Assembly: GCA_039939375.1 (NCBI GenBank)
Contig: JBDVJO010000010.1
Span: forward strand, 248,001 to 312,000
DNA from: Paracrocinitomix sp039939375
GTDB taxonomy: Bacteria > Bacteroidota > Bacteroidia > Flavobacteriales_D > Crocinitomicaceae
Reading direction: 5' to 3'
Length of the DNA stretch: 64,000 nt
The first letter of the stretch is position 1; each line of letters opens with the position of its first letter. Made by a program: the position numbers and the translations under genes. Shown here piece by piece: positions 47,248 to 55,190 of this stretch. The notes beneath the pieces are model-generated. The model was not told where the DNA came from and did no database searches. It saw nothing but the letters and a program-made list of their open reading frames with translations.

Positions 47248-47799
47248 TTAATTAGAAAGGTTATGAATTTCTGTTGTTGTTTTTTCTATTGAAAGTTCAC
47301 CTTCCTTATTTTTCAGAATAAAGGCTACCTCATACCTGCTGCATTCCGGCTCAATGACAAAACTTAACACACCTCCTACTTCAAAATCTTCTCCTATTTT
47401 TCGGCAAGTTCCGTAAGTATATGAGGTTTGATCATACACCCAATTAATATAAGATTTTGAATAGGAATCATAAACTTTTTCAGACGCCGGAGACTCTATA
47501 AAACCATCATCCACATGAATAAAGTCATTTTGTTCTACCTCTAAGTTTGCATAACCTTTTAAAAGATCTCTTGATTCAGGTGATGCGAAATAGGCTCCTT
47601 CTCCTGGGGTAATGGTTGCTACAATTGAGTTGTTTTCATCTAAGCCAAAGTCAACGGTAAAGTTTTCTTTGATTGTATTGTTCATGTTGTCTGAATCTAC
47701 CTGACATTCAATGCTGGTATCTTCATTAGCGCTTAATTCTTCTTGTTGGCATGAAAGTCCAACGAACATAAATCCGATTAAAAATACTACTTGTTTCAT
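47248..47799 (-). CDS. Putative lipoprotein, unknown function
   Basis: 183 residues with a lipoprotein signal (FMFVGLSCQQEE, lipobox Cys17). The mature part is acidic and Ser/Thr-rich with four more Cys (such as IECQVDS and GTCRKIG) and beta character. It has no recognised domain. It is placed between amphi-Trp and tmRNA genes on the same strand, with two hairpins between it and the tmRNA. Confidence 0.7.
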   Translation of the reverse strand: MKQVVFLIGFMFVGLSCQQEELSANEDTSIECQVDSDNMNNTIKENFTVDFGLDENNSIVATITPGEGAYFASPESRDLLKGYANLEVEQNDFIHVDDGFIESPASEKVYDSYSKSYINWVYDQTSYTYGTCRKIGEDFEVGGVLSFVIEPECSRYEVAFILKNKEGELSIEKTTTEIHNLSN

Positions 47800-47924
47800 A
47801 ATTCTATTTTTTTTGTTTCATTCGAATCTAGGACATAAACCTAAGCAAAAATCAGCTTTTACATTGATTTACGAAAGATTTACAAAGGGAGAATTGGGAA
47901 AATTAGAAATTATCTGGGATTGTA

Positions 47925-47948
47925 GAGCCCCGAATGAAATCGGGACTC
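47925..47948 (-). repeat. Second hairpin downstream of tmRNA
   Basis: GAG-C-CCCGA, a 6-nt loop, then TCGGG-A-CTC. It shares the CCCGA/TCGGG arms with the hairpin at 47961-47980. Confidence 0.55.
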
Positions 47949-47960
47949 TCACAAAATTAT

Positions 47961-47980
47961 GATCCCGAAATTTCGGGATC
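47961..47980 (-). terminator. ssrA: Perfect palindromic hairpin after tmRNA, likely terminator or 3' barrier
   Basis: GATCCCGAAATTTCGGGATC is an exact inverted repeat beginning 8 bp past the tmRNA 3' end. It is followed on the minus strand by ATAATTTTG, a weak T tract. Confidence 0.6.
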
Positions 47981-47988
47981 TGATTTTG

Positions 47989-48390
47989 TGGAGCCGGAGG
48001 GGATCGAACCCTCGTCCTAACAACGGGTCTATATAGTTTCTACATGTTTATTTTGTGATTAATTGTTAGACTGCAGACTGAGCACAAACACCCTACCTAC
48101 AGCTTAAGTTGCGATTAGTTTCATTCTAACATCACAACCCTGCTAAAACTATCCCAATTCATGATACTCAGAATCCAAAACCATCAGGCGGGGTTTTAGT
48201 GAGCAGTTAGTTCCCCTTACTATACTTCGGGTGGAATTAAGGTAATTAGACTTGGTCTAAATTACGCAGCTAACGCGTAAGAATTATTGTTGTCAATTAT
48301 TCTTGATACACCACTGTTTTACGAGAATAAGTGCGTTACTCGACATGCTTGTATACCTACCGCTATTGCAGTCAAATCCAAGTCGGCCCC
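47989..48390 (-). ncRNA. ssrA: tmRNA (transfer-messenger RNA)
   Basis: The minus strand opens GGGGCCGACTTGGATTTGAC (from 48390), the conserved tmRNA 5' end. It closes with a T arm (GGTTCGATCCC inside) and an acceptor strand CGGCTCC at 47990-47996, which pairs with the 5' GGGGCCG (one G-U). The tag frame ends at stop 48262-48264, with C-terminal residues DNNNSYALAA; YALAA is the usual degron. The 3' CCA is not encoded (genomic ACAA), so it must be added after transcription. It rescues stalled ribosomes and tags their products for proteolysis. The exact resume codon could not be fixed. Confidence 0.95.
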
Positions 48391-48440
48391 AAAGAACTAT
48401 TTCCCGCTCATCAACTCAAAAAGCTTTTTTAAGCGGGCAT

Positions 48441-48448
48441 CAAAGATA
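48441..48448 (-). promoter_or_regulatory. ssrA: -7 promoter element of tmRNA
   Basis: Minus-strand TATCTTTG with TTTTG 21 bp upstream as a possible -33 element. It sits 50 bp from the mature 5' end, so a leader of about 45 nt would be removed, as expected for RNase P processing. Confidence 0.5.
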
Positions 48449-48552
48449 CGATAAACCAAGAGAATCTACCAAAACTCTGCGGCGATAATAATTGATTTTT
48501 ATCATGATAGTATTTTACATCCACTTTTTCAATCAGAATATAGATAAATGAC

Positions 48553-48560
48553 TATTTTTG
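48553..48560 (+). promoter_or_regulatory. -7 promoter element of the AlaDH/PNT-like gene
   Basis: TATTTTTG, ending 18 nt before ATG 48579. It overlaps the first codon of the longer ORF, which supports ATG 48579 as the true start. Confidence 0.55.
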
Positions 48561-48578
48561 TGCGAAATACTACTGCCA

Positions 48579-49799
48579 ATGTCAAAATTCAAAGTAGGGA
48601 TAATTAGAGAAGGCAAAAATCCGCCTGACAAAAGAGTTCCCCTTACCCCTGCCCAATGTATTGAAGTACTGAACAAATTTCCTAATGTTGAAATTACGGT
48701 TCAAACTTCTCCTGTGCGTGCTATCAAAGATGAAGAGTACACCAAACTAGGAATACCCGTGCAGGAAGATTTATCTCATTGCGACATCTTAATGGGAGTG
48801 AAAGAAGTAAATAAAGAGGATTTAATTCCGAATAAAAAATATTTCTTCTTCTCTCACACGTTCAAGAAGCAGCCTTATAACAGAGAGTTATTAGCAACCA
48901 TTCTTGAAAAGAATATTCAACTAATTGATTACGAAGTTCTTAAAGATAAAAAGAATGACAGAATCATTGGCTTTGGTAGATATGCGGGAATAGTTGGATG
49001 CTATAACGGTTTCTTAGCTTATGGTAAAAAGCACGGTTTGTATGATTTAAAACCAGCGAACCAGTGTGAAGATCGTGTAGAACTAGAAGCTGAATTAAAG
49101 AAAATTAAATTACCAGCTGGAACAAAGGTGGTGGCTACAGGGTTTGGAAGAGTTGGAAATGGAGCTAGAGAAATCTTTAAGAGTATTGGTATTAAAGAAG
49201 TAAGTCCGCAAGAGTTTTTAGCTAAAAACTTTGATGAGGCAGTATTTACCCACTTGAAAGTTGAGCATTATTACGCAAAAGCCAATGGCGAAGCGTTTGA
49301 TAAGGCAGCTTTCTACAAGTCAGGCGAAGGACATGTTTCAACTTTTGATCGCTACTTAAAAACAGCACACATGTACATTGCATGTCACTATTGGTCGTCT
49401 TCTTCTCCTTTCATTTTCACAAGAGATGATTTGAAAGAACCAGGAATTAAAACTTCTGTTGTTGCAGACATTTCGTGTGACATTGACGGACCGGTAGCAT
49501 CTACCTTAAGACCGTCTACCATTGCAGCCCCTTTATATGGTTATGATCCTGGGACAGAGTCAGAAGTTGATTTTTTCGCAGAAGGAGCTATTGGCGTAAT
49601 GGCGGTGGATAATTTACCATGTGAATTACCTAAGGATGCATCTGCAGATTTCGGTAATGAACTGATTAATCAAGTTTTTCCGGCATTATTTGGAGAAGAT
49701 CCTGATTTAATTATTGAACGCGCTAGTCAAACTAATTTGCAAGGTGAGCTAACTCCTGCTTTCGCATATCTTTCTGACTATGTTGCTGGAAATGAATAA
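48579..49799 (+). CDS. NAD(P)-dependent dehydrogenase, alanine dehydrogenase/PNT-type (saccharopine-dehydrogenase-like)
   Basis: 406 residues from ATG 48579. The N-terminal domain is of AlaDH/PNT type (VGIIREGKNPPDKRVPLTP, FFFSHTFKKQPYN). A Rossmann domain has VVATGFGRVGNGA, and the C-terminal part has VVADISCDIDGPVASTLRPS. The family includes alanine dehydrogenase, transhydrogenase alpha and lysine-forming saccharopine dehydrogenase; the FSHTFKKQ motif leans toward the last. The substrate is not settled. Confidence 0.85.
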   Translation: MSKFKVGIIREGKNPPDKRVPLTPAQCIEVLNKFPNVEITVQTSPVRAIKDEEYTKLGIPVQEDLSHCDILMGVKEVNKEDLIPNKKYFFFSHTFKKQPYNRELLATILEKNIQLIDYEVLKDKKNDRIIGFGRYAGIVGCYNGFLAYGKKHGLYDLKPANQCEDRVELEAELKKIKLPAGTKVVATGFGRVGNGAREIFKSIGIKEVSPQEFLAKNFDEAVFTHLKVEHYYAKANGEAFDKAAFYKSGEGHVSTFDRYLKTAHMYIACHYWSSSSPFIFTRDDLKEPGIKTSVVADISCDIDGPVASTLRPSTIAAPLYGYDPGTESEVDFFAEGAIGVMAVDNLPCELPKDASADFGNELINQVFPALFGEDPDLIIERASQTNLQGELTPAFAYLSDYVAGNE

Positions 49800-49915
49800 T
49801 AAAGCTTAGCATATTTTAAATTTACATCCGTCTATAAAATGGTAGCTGTAACCTTTTCTTCGAAATTGCAGTTATACAAAAGATAGAAAAAAATGATAAT
49901 AGGATCATTTTGCGC

Positions 49916-49946
49916 TTGACACGAGAGATAGTTTAGCGTACCTTTG
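49916..49946 (+). promoter_or_regulatory. rpoD: Promoter of rpoD
   Basis: TTG (49916-49918), a 20-bp spacer, then TACCTTTG (49939-49946). This is the clearest full Bacteroidota promoter in the window; the leader is about 35 nt. Confidence 0.7.
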
Positions 49947-49983
49947 CTCCCTATTTGTTTTAAACTCAAAAAGAAAAATAAGA

Positions 49984-50850
49984 ATGAGGCAGTTAAAAAT
50001 TACAAAATCAATAACAAATCGTGAAAGTCAATCTTTAGATAAGTATCTACAAGATATTGGTAAAGAGGAACTTATTACTGCTGAAATTGAGGTTGAATTA
50101 GCTAAAAGAATCAAGCAAGGTGACCAAGAGGCACTTGAAAAATTAACTAAAGCTAATTTAAGATTCGTGGTTTCAGTGGCAAAACAGTACCAAAACCAAG
50201 GGTTGACATTACCAGATTTGATTAATGAAGGTAATTTGGGATTAATTAAAGCTGCTCAAAAATTTGACGAAACAAGAGGATTTAAATTTATATCCTATGC
50301 CGTTTGGTGGATCCGTCAATCAATATTACAAGCTTTAGCAGAACAAGCAAGAATTGTTCGTCTCCCATTGAACCAAGTTGGTTCTTTAAATAAAATCAAC
50401 AAAGCCTTTTCAAAATTAGAACAAGAGTACGAAAGACCTCCTTCAGCTGAAGAATTAGCAGAAGTACTAGAGGTACCTGAAGATAAAATTAAAGAGAGTA
50501 TGAAAGTGGCTGGTCGTCACGTATCAATGGATGCTCCCCTATCCTCTTCTGAAGATGGTGGAACATTAATGGATGTAATGGCCAACGGTGACTCTCCGAA
50601 AGCTGACAAGCAATTGATGGCAGAATCTTTACAAAAAGAGATTGAAAGATCACTTTCTACTTTAACTGATAAGGAAAGAGAAATTATTCGTCTATTCTTC
50701 GGAATTGGAATGAATCACGGATTAACACTTGAAGAAATTGGAGCTAAATTCAATTTAACAAGAGAACGTGTTAGACAAATTAAAGAAAAAGCAATTAGAA
50801 GATTGAGACATACTTCAAGAAACAAATTGTTAAAAGCATATTTAGGTTAA
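49984..50850 (+). CDS. rpoD: Primary RNA polymerase sigma factor
   Basis: 288 residues, the short form typical of Bacteroidota (no 1.1 region). Region 1.2 is DKYLQDIGKEELIT, region 2 has LPDLINEGNLGLIKAAQKFD and FISYAVWWIRQSI, region 3 has PPSAEELAEVL, and region 4 ends in GLTLEEIGAKFNLTRERVRQIKEKAIRRL. It directs transcription from TTG/TAnnTTTG promoters such as its own. A strong terminator follows the stop. Confidence 0.97.
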   Translation: MRQLKITKSITNRESQSLDKYLQDIGKEELITAEIEVELAKRIKQGDQEALEKLTKANLRFVVSVAKQYQNQGLTLPDLINEGNLGLIKAAQKFDETRGFKFISYAVWWIRQSILQALAEQARIVRLPLNQVGSLNKINKAFSKLEQEYERPPSAEELAEVLEVPEDKIKESMKVAGRHVSMDAPLSSSEDGGTLMDVMANGDSPKADKQLMAESLQKEIERSLSTLTDKEREIIRLFFGIGMNHGLTLEEIGAKFNLTRERVRQIKEKAIRRLRHTSRNKLLKAYLG

Positions 50851-50868
50851 AATCCTAATTCATTATTG

Positions 50869-50903
50869 AAAAGCCATTCATTTATTTTGAATGGCTTTTT
50901 TTA
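50869..50903 (+). terminator. rpoD: Terminator of rpoD
   Basis: AAAAGCCATTCA pairs with TGAATGGCTTTT and is followed by further T. It lies 19 bp after the stop. Confidence 0.9.
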
Positions 50904-50936
50904 TGCCCTAAAATTTCAATTTCATTTTTTACGGAT

Positions 50937-50944
50937 TAACTTTG
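50937..50944 (+). promoter_or_regulatory. -7 promoter element of the GAPDH gene
   Basis: TAACTTTG, ending 48 nt before ATG 50993. It overlaps the TTG at 50942 that opens the longer ORF, so that TTG cannot be the start if this promoter is used. Confidence 0.55.
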
Positions 50945-50992
50945 CATAAAAAATTATCCTCTTCTGTTTTGAGGATCAAAAAAACTACCAAT

Positions 50993-52444
50993 ATGGAATC
51001 AGCCGTAGGTTACGAAAAAGAACTGAAAAGCTACATTGACAACGAAAAAGCAGCAGTTAAACTAGCAAGTCACGTAGGTGAATTATTGTATGACAAAGGA
51101 ATTGAACTCGTTTTGTTCAGAAATCACCTTTTAGATACAACAACCACTGAAATCTTAAAATTGCATGACTATGCTGAGAAAGTTGTTGGAAAAAAAATCT
51201 TTACAAAAACGACAGCTGCTTTAGCTGAAGAAATTGGAAAGCTAAATGTACCACCTGCGAAAATTGATATCGGAAAATTAGCTTACGAATGGATCCAAGA
51301 GAATGAATCTTTTGATTCAAAAGCCGCTTTCTTAGAAAGTAAATTGGCCAATGTGATTGGTTCTTCAGGACAATCTTTCGAGCCTAGAGATGTTGTTCTT
51401 TATGGTTTCGGGCGTATTGGACGTCTTGCCGCTAGAGAATTAATCAAACAAGCTGGTAAAGGGCAACAATTGCGTTTAAGAGCAATCGTGACTAGAAAAG
51501 CTACAGAGGCAGAAATCATTAAGCGTGCGGCCCTTTTAAGAAATGACTCTGTTCACGGAGCATTTAAAGGAACCGTTGAAGTGGATGCTGAAAACAAATG
51601 CATGATCATCAATGGTCAACGTATTCAGATGATTGAAGCTTCAAATCCTGAAGACATTGACTACACAGCTCACGGAATTAGTAATGCACTAGTAATTGAT
51701 AATACTGGCGTATTTACTGATAAAACAGCTTTAGAAAGACACAGAAAAGCAAAAGGTGTTTCAAGAGTTTTATTAACTGCTCCTGGAAAAGAAATTCCAA
51801 ATGTAGTTTACGGAATAAATCATACTGATTTAGATTTAGAAAATACACACATATTTTCAGCAGCCTCTTGTACAACAAACGCCATCTCTCCTATCTTGAA
51901 AGTAATCAATGATAAATTTGGAATTGAAAAAGGGCACATTGAAACAGTTCACGCATACACCAATGATCAAAACTTATTGGACAACATGCACAAGAAACCG
52001 AGAAGAGGTCGTTCTGCGGCTATTAACATGGTAATTACATCTACCGGAGCTGGTAAAGCAGTAACTAAAGTAATTCCTTCTTTGGCGAATAAATTAACTG
52101 CAAATGCAGTTCGTGTACCTACTCCAAACGGATCTTTAGCAATCATGAACCTTTCAATTGGAAAGAATACAAATGTTGACGAGTTAAATGCTACTATCAA
52201 AGACGCAGCATTAAACGGCGCTTTGGTGAATCAAATTTATTACTCAGTAGACCCTGAAATGGTTTCTAATGATATTATTGGTAATGTTTGCTGTTCAGTA
52301 TTTGATGCTCCAGCATCTATTGTTTCTGAAGATGGTAAAAACGTAGTATTGTATACTTGGTACGATAACGAGTACGGATATACAAAACAAGTAATCAGAA
52401 TGGCGAAATATATCGCTAAAGTGAGAAGACATATATACTATTAG
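50993..52444 (+). CDS. gap: Glyceraldehyde-3-phosphate dehydrogenase, long form
   Basis: 483 residues from ATG 50993, about 150 longer than usual GAPDH. Residues about 1-135 are a helical extension (YEKELKSYIDNEKAAVKLASHV...IDIGKLAYEWIQE) with no recognised domain. GAPDH proper begins at DVVLYGFGRIGRLAAREL. The catalytic Cys293 is in SAASCTTN, followed by VHAYTNDQN and VRVPTPNGS, and the end has WYDNEYGY. It oxidises glyceraldehyde 3-phosphate with NAD(P)+; the long form is seen in other Bacteroidota and may work in gluconeogenesis or oligomer control (inference). A terminator follows. Confidence 0.93.
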   Translation: MESAVGYEKELKSYIDNEKAAVKLASHVGELLYDKGIELVLFRNHLLDTTTTEILKLHDYAEKVVGKKIFTKTTAALAEEIGKLNVPPAKIDIGKLAYEWIQENESFDSKAAFLESKLANVIGSSGQSFEPRDVVLYGFGRIGRLAARELIKQAGKGQQLRLRAIVTRKATEAEIIKRAALLRNDSVHGAFKGTVEVDAENKCMIINGQRIQMIEASNPEDIDYTAHGISNALVIDNTGVFTDKTALERHRKAKGVSRVLLTAPGKEIPNVVYGINHTDLDLENTHIFSAASCTTNAISPILKVINDKFGIEKGHIETVHAYTNDQNLLDNMHKKPRRGRSAAINMVITSTGAGKAVTKVIPSLANKLTANAVRVPTPNGSLAIMNLSIGKNTNVDELNATIKDAALNGALVNQIYYSVDPEMVSNDIIGNVCCSVFDAPASIVSEDGKNVVLYTWYDNEYGYTKQVIRMAKYIAKVRRHIYY

Positions 52445-52465
52445 TAATTCAACTAATTAAATTGA

Positions 52466-52503
52466 AAGCGTCCCTCGGCTTAGCTGAGAGGCGCTTTTTT
52501 TTT
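52466..52503 (+). terminator. gap: Terminator of the GAPDH gene
   Basis: AAAGCG-T-CCTC arms pair with GAGAGGCGCTTT around GGCTTAGCT, followed by nine T. Confidence 0.88.
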
Positions 52504-52561
52504 GTTTTAGGAATCAAATAGTTCTTGAATTAATCATTAGGATTCGAATTGCAGAATAATG

Positions 52562-52569
52562 TATATTTG
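52562..52569 (+). promoter_or_regulatory. -7 promoter element of the thioredoxin-fold T9SS gene
   Basis: TATATTTG, ending 24 nt before ATG 52594. Confidence 0.5.
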
Positions 52570-52593
52570 GTTAAATCTTAAAAACCTATATGT

Positions 52594-53409
52594 ATGTTTA
52601 AAACTTTACTTTCTGCTGCTTTCTTAACTGGTGCAGCTTTATCTTTCGGACAATCTTCTATTGCAAATGGAACGACTGTTGACGATTTCACAGTGACAGA
52701 CACTGATGGAAATACTTACTCTTTATACGATATCACCGCTTCAGGGAAATATGTATACTTAGATTTTTTCTTTGATACTTGCCCTCCTTGTCAATCTACA
52801 ACTCCAATTTTTAACGAAGCACATGATAAGTACGGTTGTAATGATGGAGACTTATTCTTTATCTCGATTAACAACGGAACAGATTCAGATGCTGAAGTAG
52901 AGGCTTTTGAAGCTTCTTATGGAGGAACATTCCACCATGCACCAGCAGTTTCTTCTGAGGGAGGATCTACGGCTGTAGATACTTATTACGGAATCTCTGC
53001 ATACCCAACTTACGTATTAATTGGGCCTGACAACAAGATGATTGCGAATGATATCTGGCCATTGAACTCGGTAGCTGATTTAGAAGCTGCTTTGCCTTCA
53101 GGAGCTAATCCTCAGGAGCAAGCTTGTACATTTGCCGGAACAGAAGAAACTTCAATTGAGTTACTTTCTGTATACCCTAACCCAACACAAGCACAATTGA
53201 CCTTAAACTTTTCAGCTAAAACAAGCTCAACTGCAGAAGTTGCAATTTACAATATGATGGGACAAGAAGTATTAACTTCTTCTTTTGAAACAACTACTGG
53301 ATTAAACCAATCTCAGTTAGATGTTGCTGACCTTTCAAACGGACAGTATATCGCACAGATTACGTTAGATAACGAAACGTCTCAAGTAAAATTCAACGTT
53401 CAAAAATAA
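52594..53409 (+). CDS. Thioredoxin/TlpA-fold protein with T9SS type A sorting domain
   Basis: 271 residues. After the signal peptide (ends near FGQ) comes a redoxin/TlpA-like fold with the active site CPPC in DFFFDTCPPCQST and the cis-Pro strand SAYPTYVLIG. A type A sorting domain (VYPNPTQAQLTLNF...LSNGQYIAQI) occupies the last 75 or so residues. It should act as a thiol-disulfide protein outside the cell or on its surface, which is an unusual place for a thioredoxin fold but known in T9SS organisms. A perfect bidirectional terminator follows. Confidence 0.88.
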   Translation: MFKTLLSAAFLTGAALSFGQSSIANGTTVDDFTVTDTDGNTYSLYDITASGKYVYLDFFFDTCPPCQSTTPIFNEAHDKYGCNDGDLFFISINNGTDSDAEVEAFEASYGGTFHHAPAVSSEGGSTAVDTYYGISAYPTYVLIGPDNKMIANDIWPLNSVADLEAALPSGANPQEQACTFAGTEETSIELLSVYPNPTQAQLTLNFSAKTSSTAEVAIYNMMGQEVLTSSFETTTGLNQSQLDVADLSNGQYIAQITLDNETSQVKFNVQK

Positions 53410-53426
53410 TTGAACACACTAGAATT

Positions 53427-53461
53427 GAAAAACGCTCTTGAAATTTCAAGAGCGTTTTTTT
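53427..53461. terminator. Perfect bidirectional terminator
   Basis: AAAAACGCTCTTGAAA and its exact inverse TTTCAAGAGCGTTTTT form a stem of about 16 bp with T tracts on both strands. It serves the + gene ending at 53409 and the minus gene ending at 53461. Confidence 0.92.
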
Positions 53462-53919
53462 TATTTCAAATTTTTAAAGACTTCACCGTACTCACACCAA
53501 AACTGATCAAGCTTGGCAAAATTCAGTTTTAGGAACAAATGCATTTTGTCCCAATCACTTTTATTGAACAGGTGACATTCTTTTCTTTCAATAACTAAAC
53601 GCGAAATGGTCTTGCCATTCCAATGTTCATGCGTTTCTTTCCATTCTATCTTTTTCAAAAATCCTTCAATGAGGTTTTTAAATTCAGTGAACTGCTCGTA
53701 ATACAAAGCTCTAATACCTGGATCAGGGAACTGTAAATCAATACATAACCTGGCGCCATCTTCATCCGCCTCCATTCTAAAATACAGATGTTTGATTCCC
53801 GTATTATAGTTCATCCAGTCAACTTTTGATCCATGCGGATTTCGCATTTTCTCCATCTGGCTTGCCAAATGAGACCAAAAATCAATTCGGTATTGCTTTG
53901 CTTCTTCTTTGCTTAACAT
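53461..53919 (-). CDS. DUF4268-like protein
   Basis: A 152-residue protein. It opens KEEAKQYRIDFWSHLA and has YFRMEADEDGARLCIDLQFPD and EHWNGKTISRLVIER, the layout of DUF4268 domains, which are also found in restriction-like proteins. It has no catalytic motif that I can name. AAGATTTG, one base off the -7 consensus, ends 4 nt before the ATG. The function is unknown. Confidence 0.75.
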   Translation of the reverse strand: MLSKEEAKQYRIDFWSHLASQMEKMRNPHGSKVDWMNYNTGIKHLYFRMEADEDGARLCIDLQFPDPGIRALYYEQFTEFKNLIEGFLKKIEWKETHEHWNGKTISRLVIERKECHLFNKSDWDKMHLFLKLNFAKLDQFWCEYGEVFKNLK

Positions 53920-53974
53920 GTCACAAATCTTGCTATTTTCTTGATGAATACCTAATAGACCTAAGCTATATTTC

Positions 53975-53982
53975 TATATTTG
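53975..53982 (+). promoter_or_regulatory. oxyR: -7 promoter element of oxyR
   Basis: TATATTTG, ending 18 nt before ATG 54001. Confidence 0.5.
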
Positions 53983-54000
53983 TTATAAATCCAATCGATT

Positions 54001-54939
54001 ATGTTTAGTCTTGTACAATTAGAATACTTAATAGCAGTAGATACTTACGGTCAATTTTCAATAGCTGCCGAGAAATGTTTTGTAACTCAACCTACTCTTT
54101 CTATGCAAATTAAAAAGATGGAGAGTGATTTAGACATTGTTATTTTTGATCGATCTAAACAACCCGTTGTGGCGACAGAACTTGGTAAAACTATTATCGA
54201 ACAAGCCAGGGTGGTACTTTCAGAATCTTCTAAGATCAATGAATTGATTAAATCTCAGATGAATGAAGTTTCTGGTGAATTGAGAATCGGTATTATACCA
54301 TCTGTTGCGCCTTATTTACTCCCTTTAATTGTTGGACCTTTTACAAAGCAATTTCCTGAGGTACAACTGAAGATATCTGAGATGTTAACGGAACAAATTG
54401 TGGATGCTCTAGACAAAGAAACCATTGATTTAGGAATTGCATCTACCCCAGTTCCTCATAAAAACTTGAAAGAAACAGTACTTTATTTTGAAGAAATTTT
54501 GATTTATTGCCACGACAAACATCCATTATTTGGAAACAAATCCATCAGCAGTAAAGATTTAGCAAGAGAAAATATCTGGCTATTAAGCCAAGGGCATTGC
54601 TTTAGAAGTCAAGCACTAAACGTGTGCGAATTAAAAGAAAATGCGAAAACAACACCATTTGAATACGAATCAGCGTCTATAGAAACCTTAATAAAAATGG
54701 TGGATAAAGAAGGCGGCATCACGTTAATTCCAGAACTCGCAGTAAACGATCTCAGTCCAGCCAAACAGAAAAGAGTAAGAGCAATAGACAGCTTAAAACC
54801 AGTAAGAGAAATTAGCATAGTCACCAATCGTCTTTTTGTTAAAAACCAAGCTCTTGAAGCCATGAAGGCCTGCATTTTAAGTCAAATTCCTGAAAAACTA
54901 AAATCGGCAGATAGAGGAAACAGAGTTGAATGGAATTAG
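54001..54939 (+). CDS. oxyR: Hydrogen-peroxide-sensing LysR regulator OxyR
   Basis: 312 residues. The N-terminal LysR helix-turn-helix is LEYLIAVDTYGQFSIAAEKCFVTQPTLSMQIKKME, followed by the substrate-binding fold. Cys200 and Cys209 lie in GHCFRSQALNVC with the same nine-residue spacing as the redox pair Cys199/Cys208 of E. coli OxyR. This makes it a peroxide sensor that activates catalase/peroxidase genes; no such gene is adjacent. The stop overlaps that of the small convergent gene by 4 bp. Confidence 0.93.
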   Translation: MFSLVQLEYLIAVDTYGQFSIAAEKCFVTQPTLSMQIKKMESDLDIVIFDRSKQPVVATELGKTIIEQARVVLSESSKINELIKSQMNEVSGELRIGIIPSVAPYLLPLIVGPFTKQFPEVQLKISEMLTEQIVDALDKETIDLGIASTPVPHKNLKETVLYFEEILIYCHDKHPLFGNKSISSKDLARENIWLLSQGHCFRSQALNVCELKENAKTTPFEYESASIETLIKMVDKEGGITLIPELAVNDLSPAKQKRVRAIDSLKPVREISIVTNRLFVKNQALEAMKACILSQIPEKLKSADRGNRVEWN

Positions 54940-55169
54940 AACTTTACTTTTTCTAAAATTTCGCTATAAGTTTCTTGCGGAATCTTTTCCCAGGCGCCGT
55001 CAAGACAGTCCATCATATCTGTTATTCTTAATTTTTCTGGAAACTGAATGGCTTTAGTTTCTGTCAACAAGTATTTTTCTCCTATTTTGTTTACTTCAAA
55101 AAACAGGTCGGGCGAAACGATTTCAAACCATACATCTCTGTCTTTATATTTTCTGTAAGCTGGGTACAT
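54936..55169 (-). CDS. Small conserved-looking protein, 77 aa
   Basis: From ATG 55169 this gives 77 residues, opening MYPAYRKYKDRDVWFEIVSP and ending in TYSEILEKVKF. The longer ORF to 55316 would run into the divergent TPR gene and has a poor N-terminus. It is acidic, soluble, with no signal peptide and one Cys. It is convergent with oxyR and divergent from the TPR gene, with 21 bp between starts. I do not recognise the family. Confidence 0.65.
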   Translation of the reverse strand: MYPAYRKYKDRDVWFEIVSPDLFFEVNKIGEKYLLTETKAIQFPEKLRITDMMDCLDGAWEKIPQETYSEILEKVKF

Positions 55170-55178
55170 AGAATTCAG

Positions 55179-55186
55179 TAAATTTG
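55179..55186 (+). promoter_or_regulatory. -7 promoter element of the TPR gene, implying a leaderless mRNA
   Basis: TAAATTTG, then 4 nt (TAAA), then ATG 55191. Confidence 0.55.
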
Positions 55187-55190
55187 TAAA

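Noticed and set aside
47990..48020. tRNA-like T arm and acceptor
   Set aside because: Part of the tmRNA; no anticodon arm is present nearby.
48303..48488. 61-codon + strand ORF
   Set aside because: Lies across the 5' part and leader of the tmRNA gene on the other strand; no protein features.
50942..50992. Longer GAPDH start at TTG
   Set aside because: It lies within the TAACTTTG promoter element, and ATG 50993 opens the conserved-looking extension.
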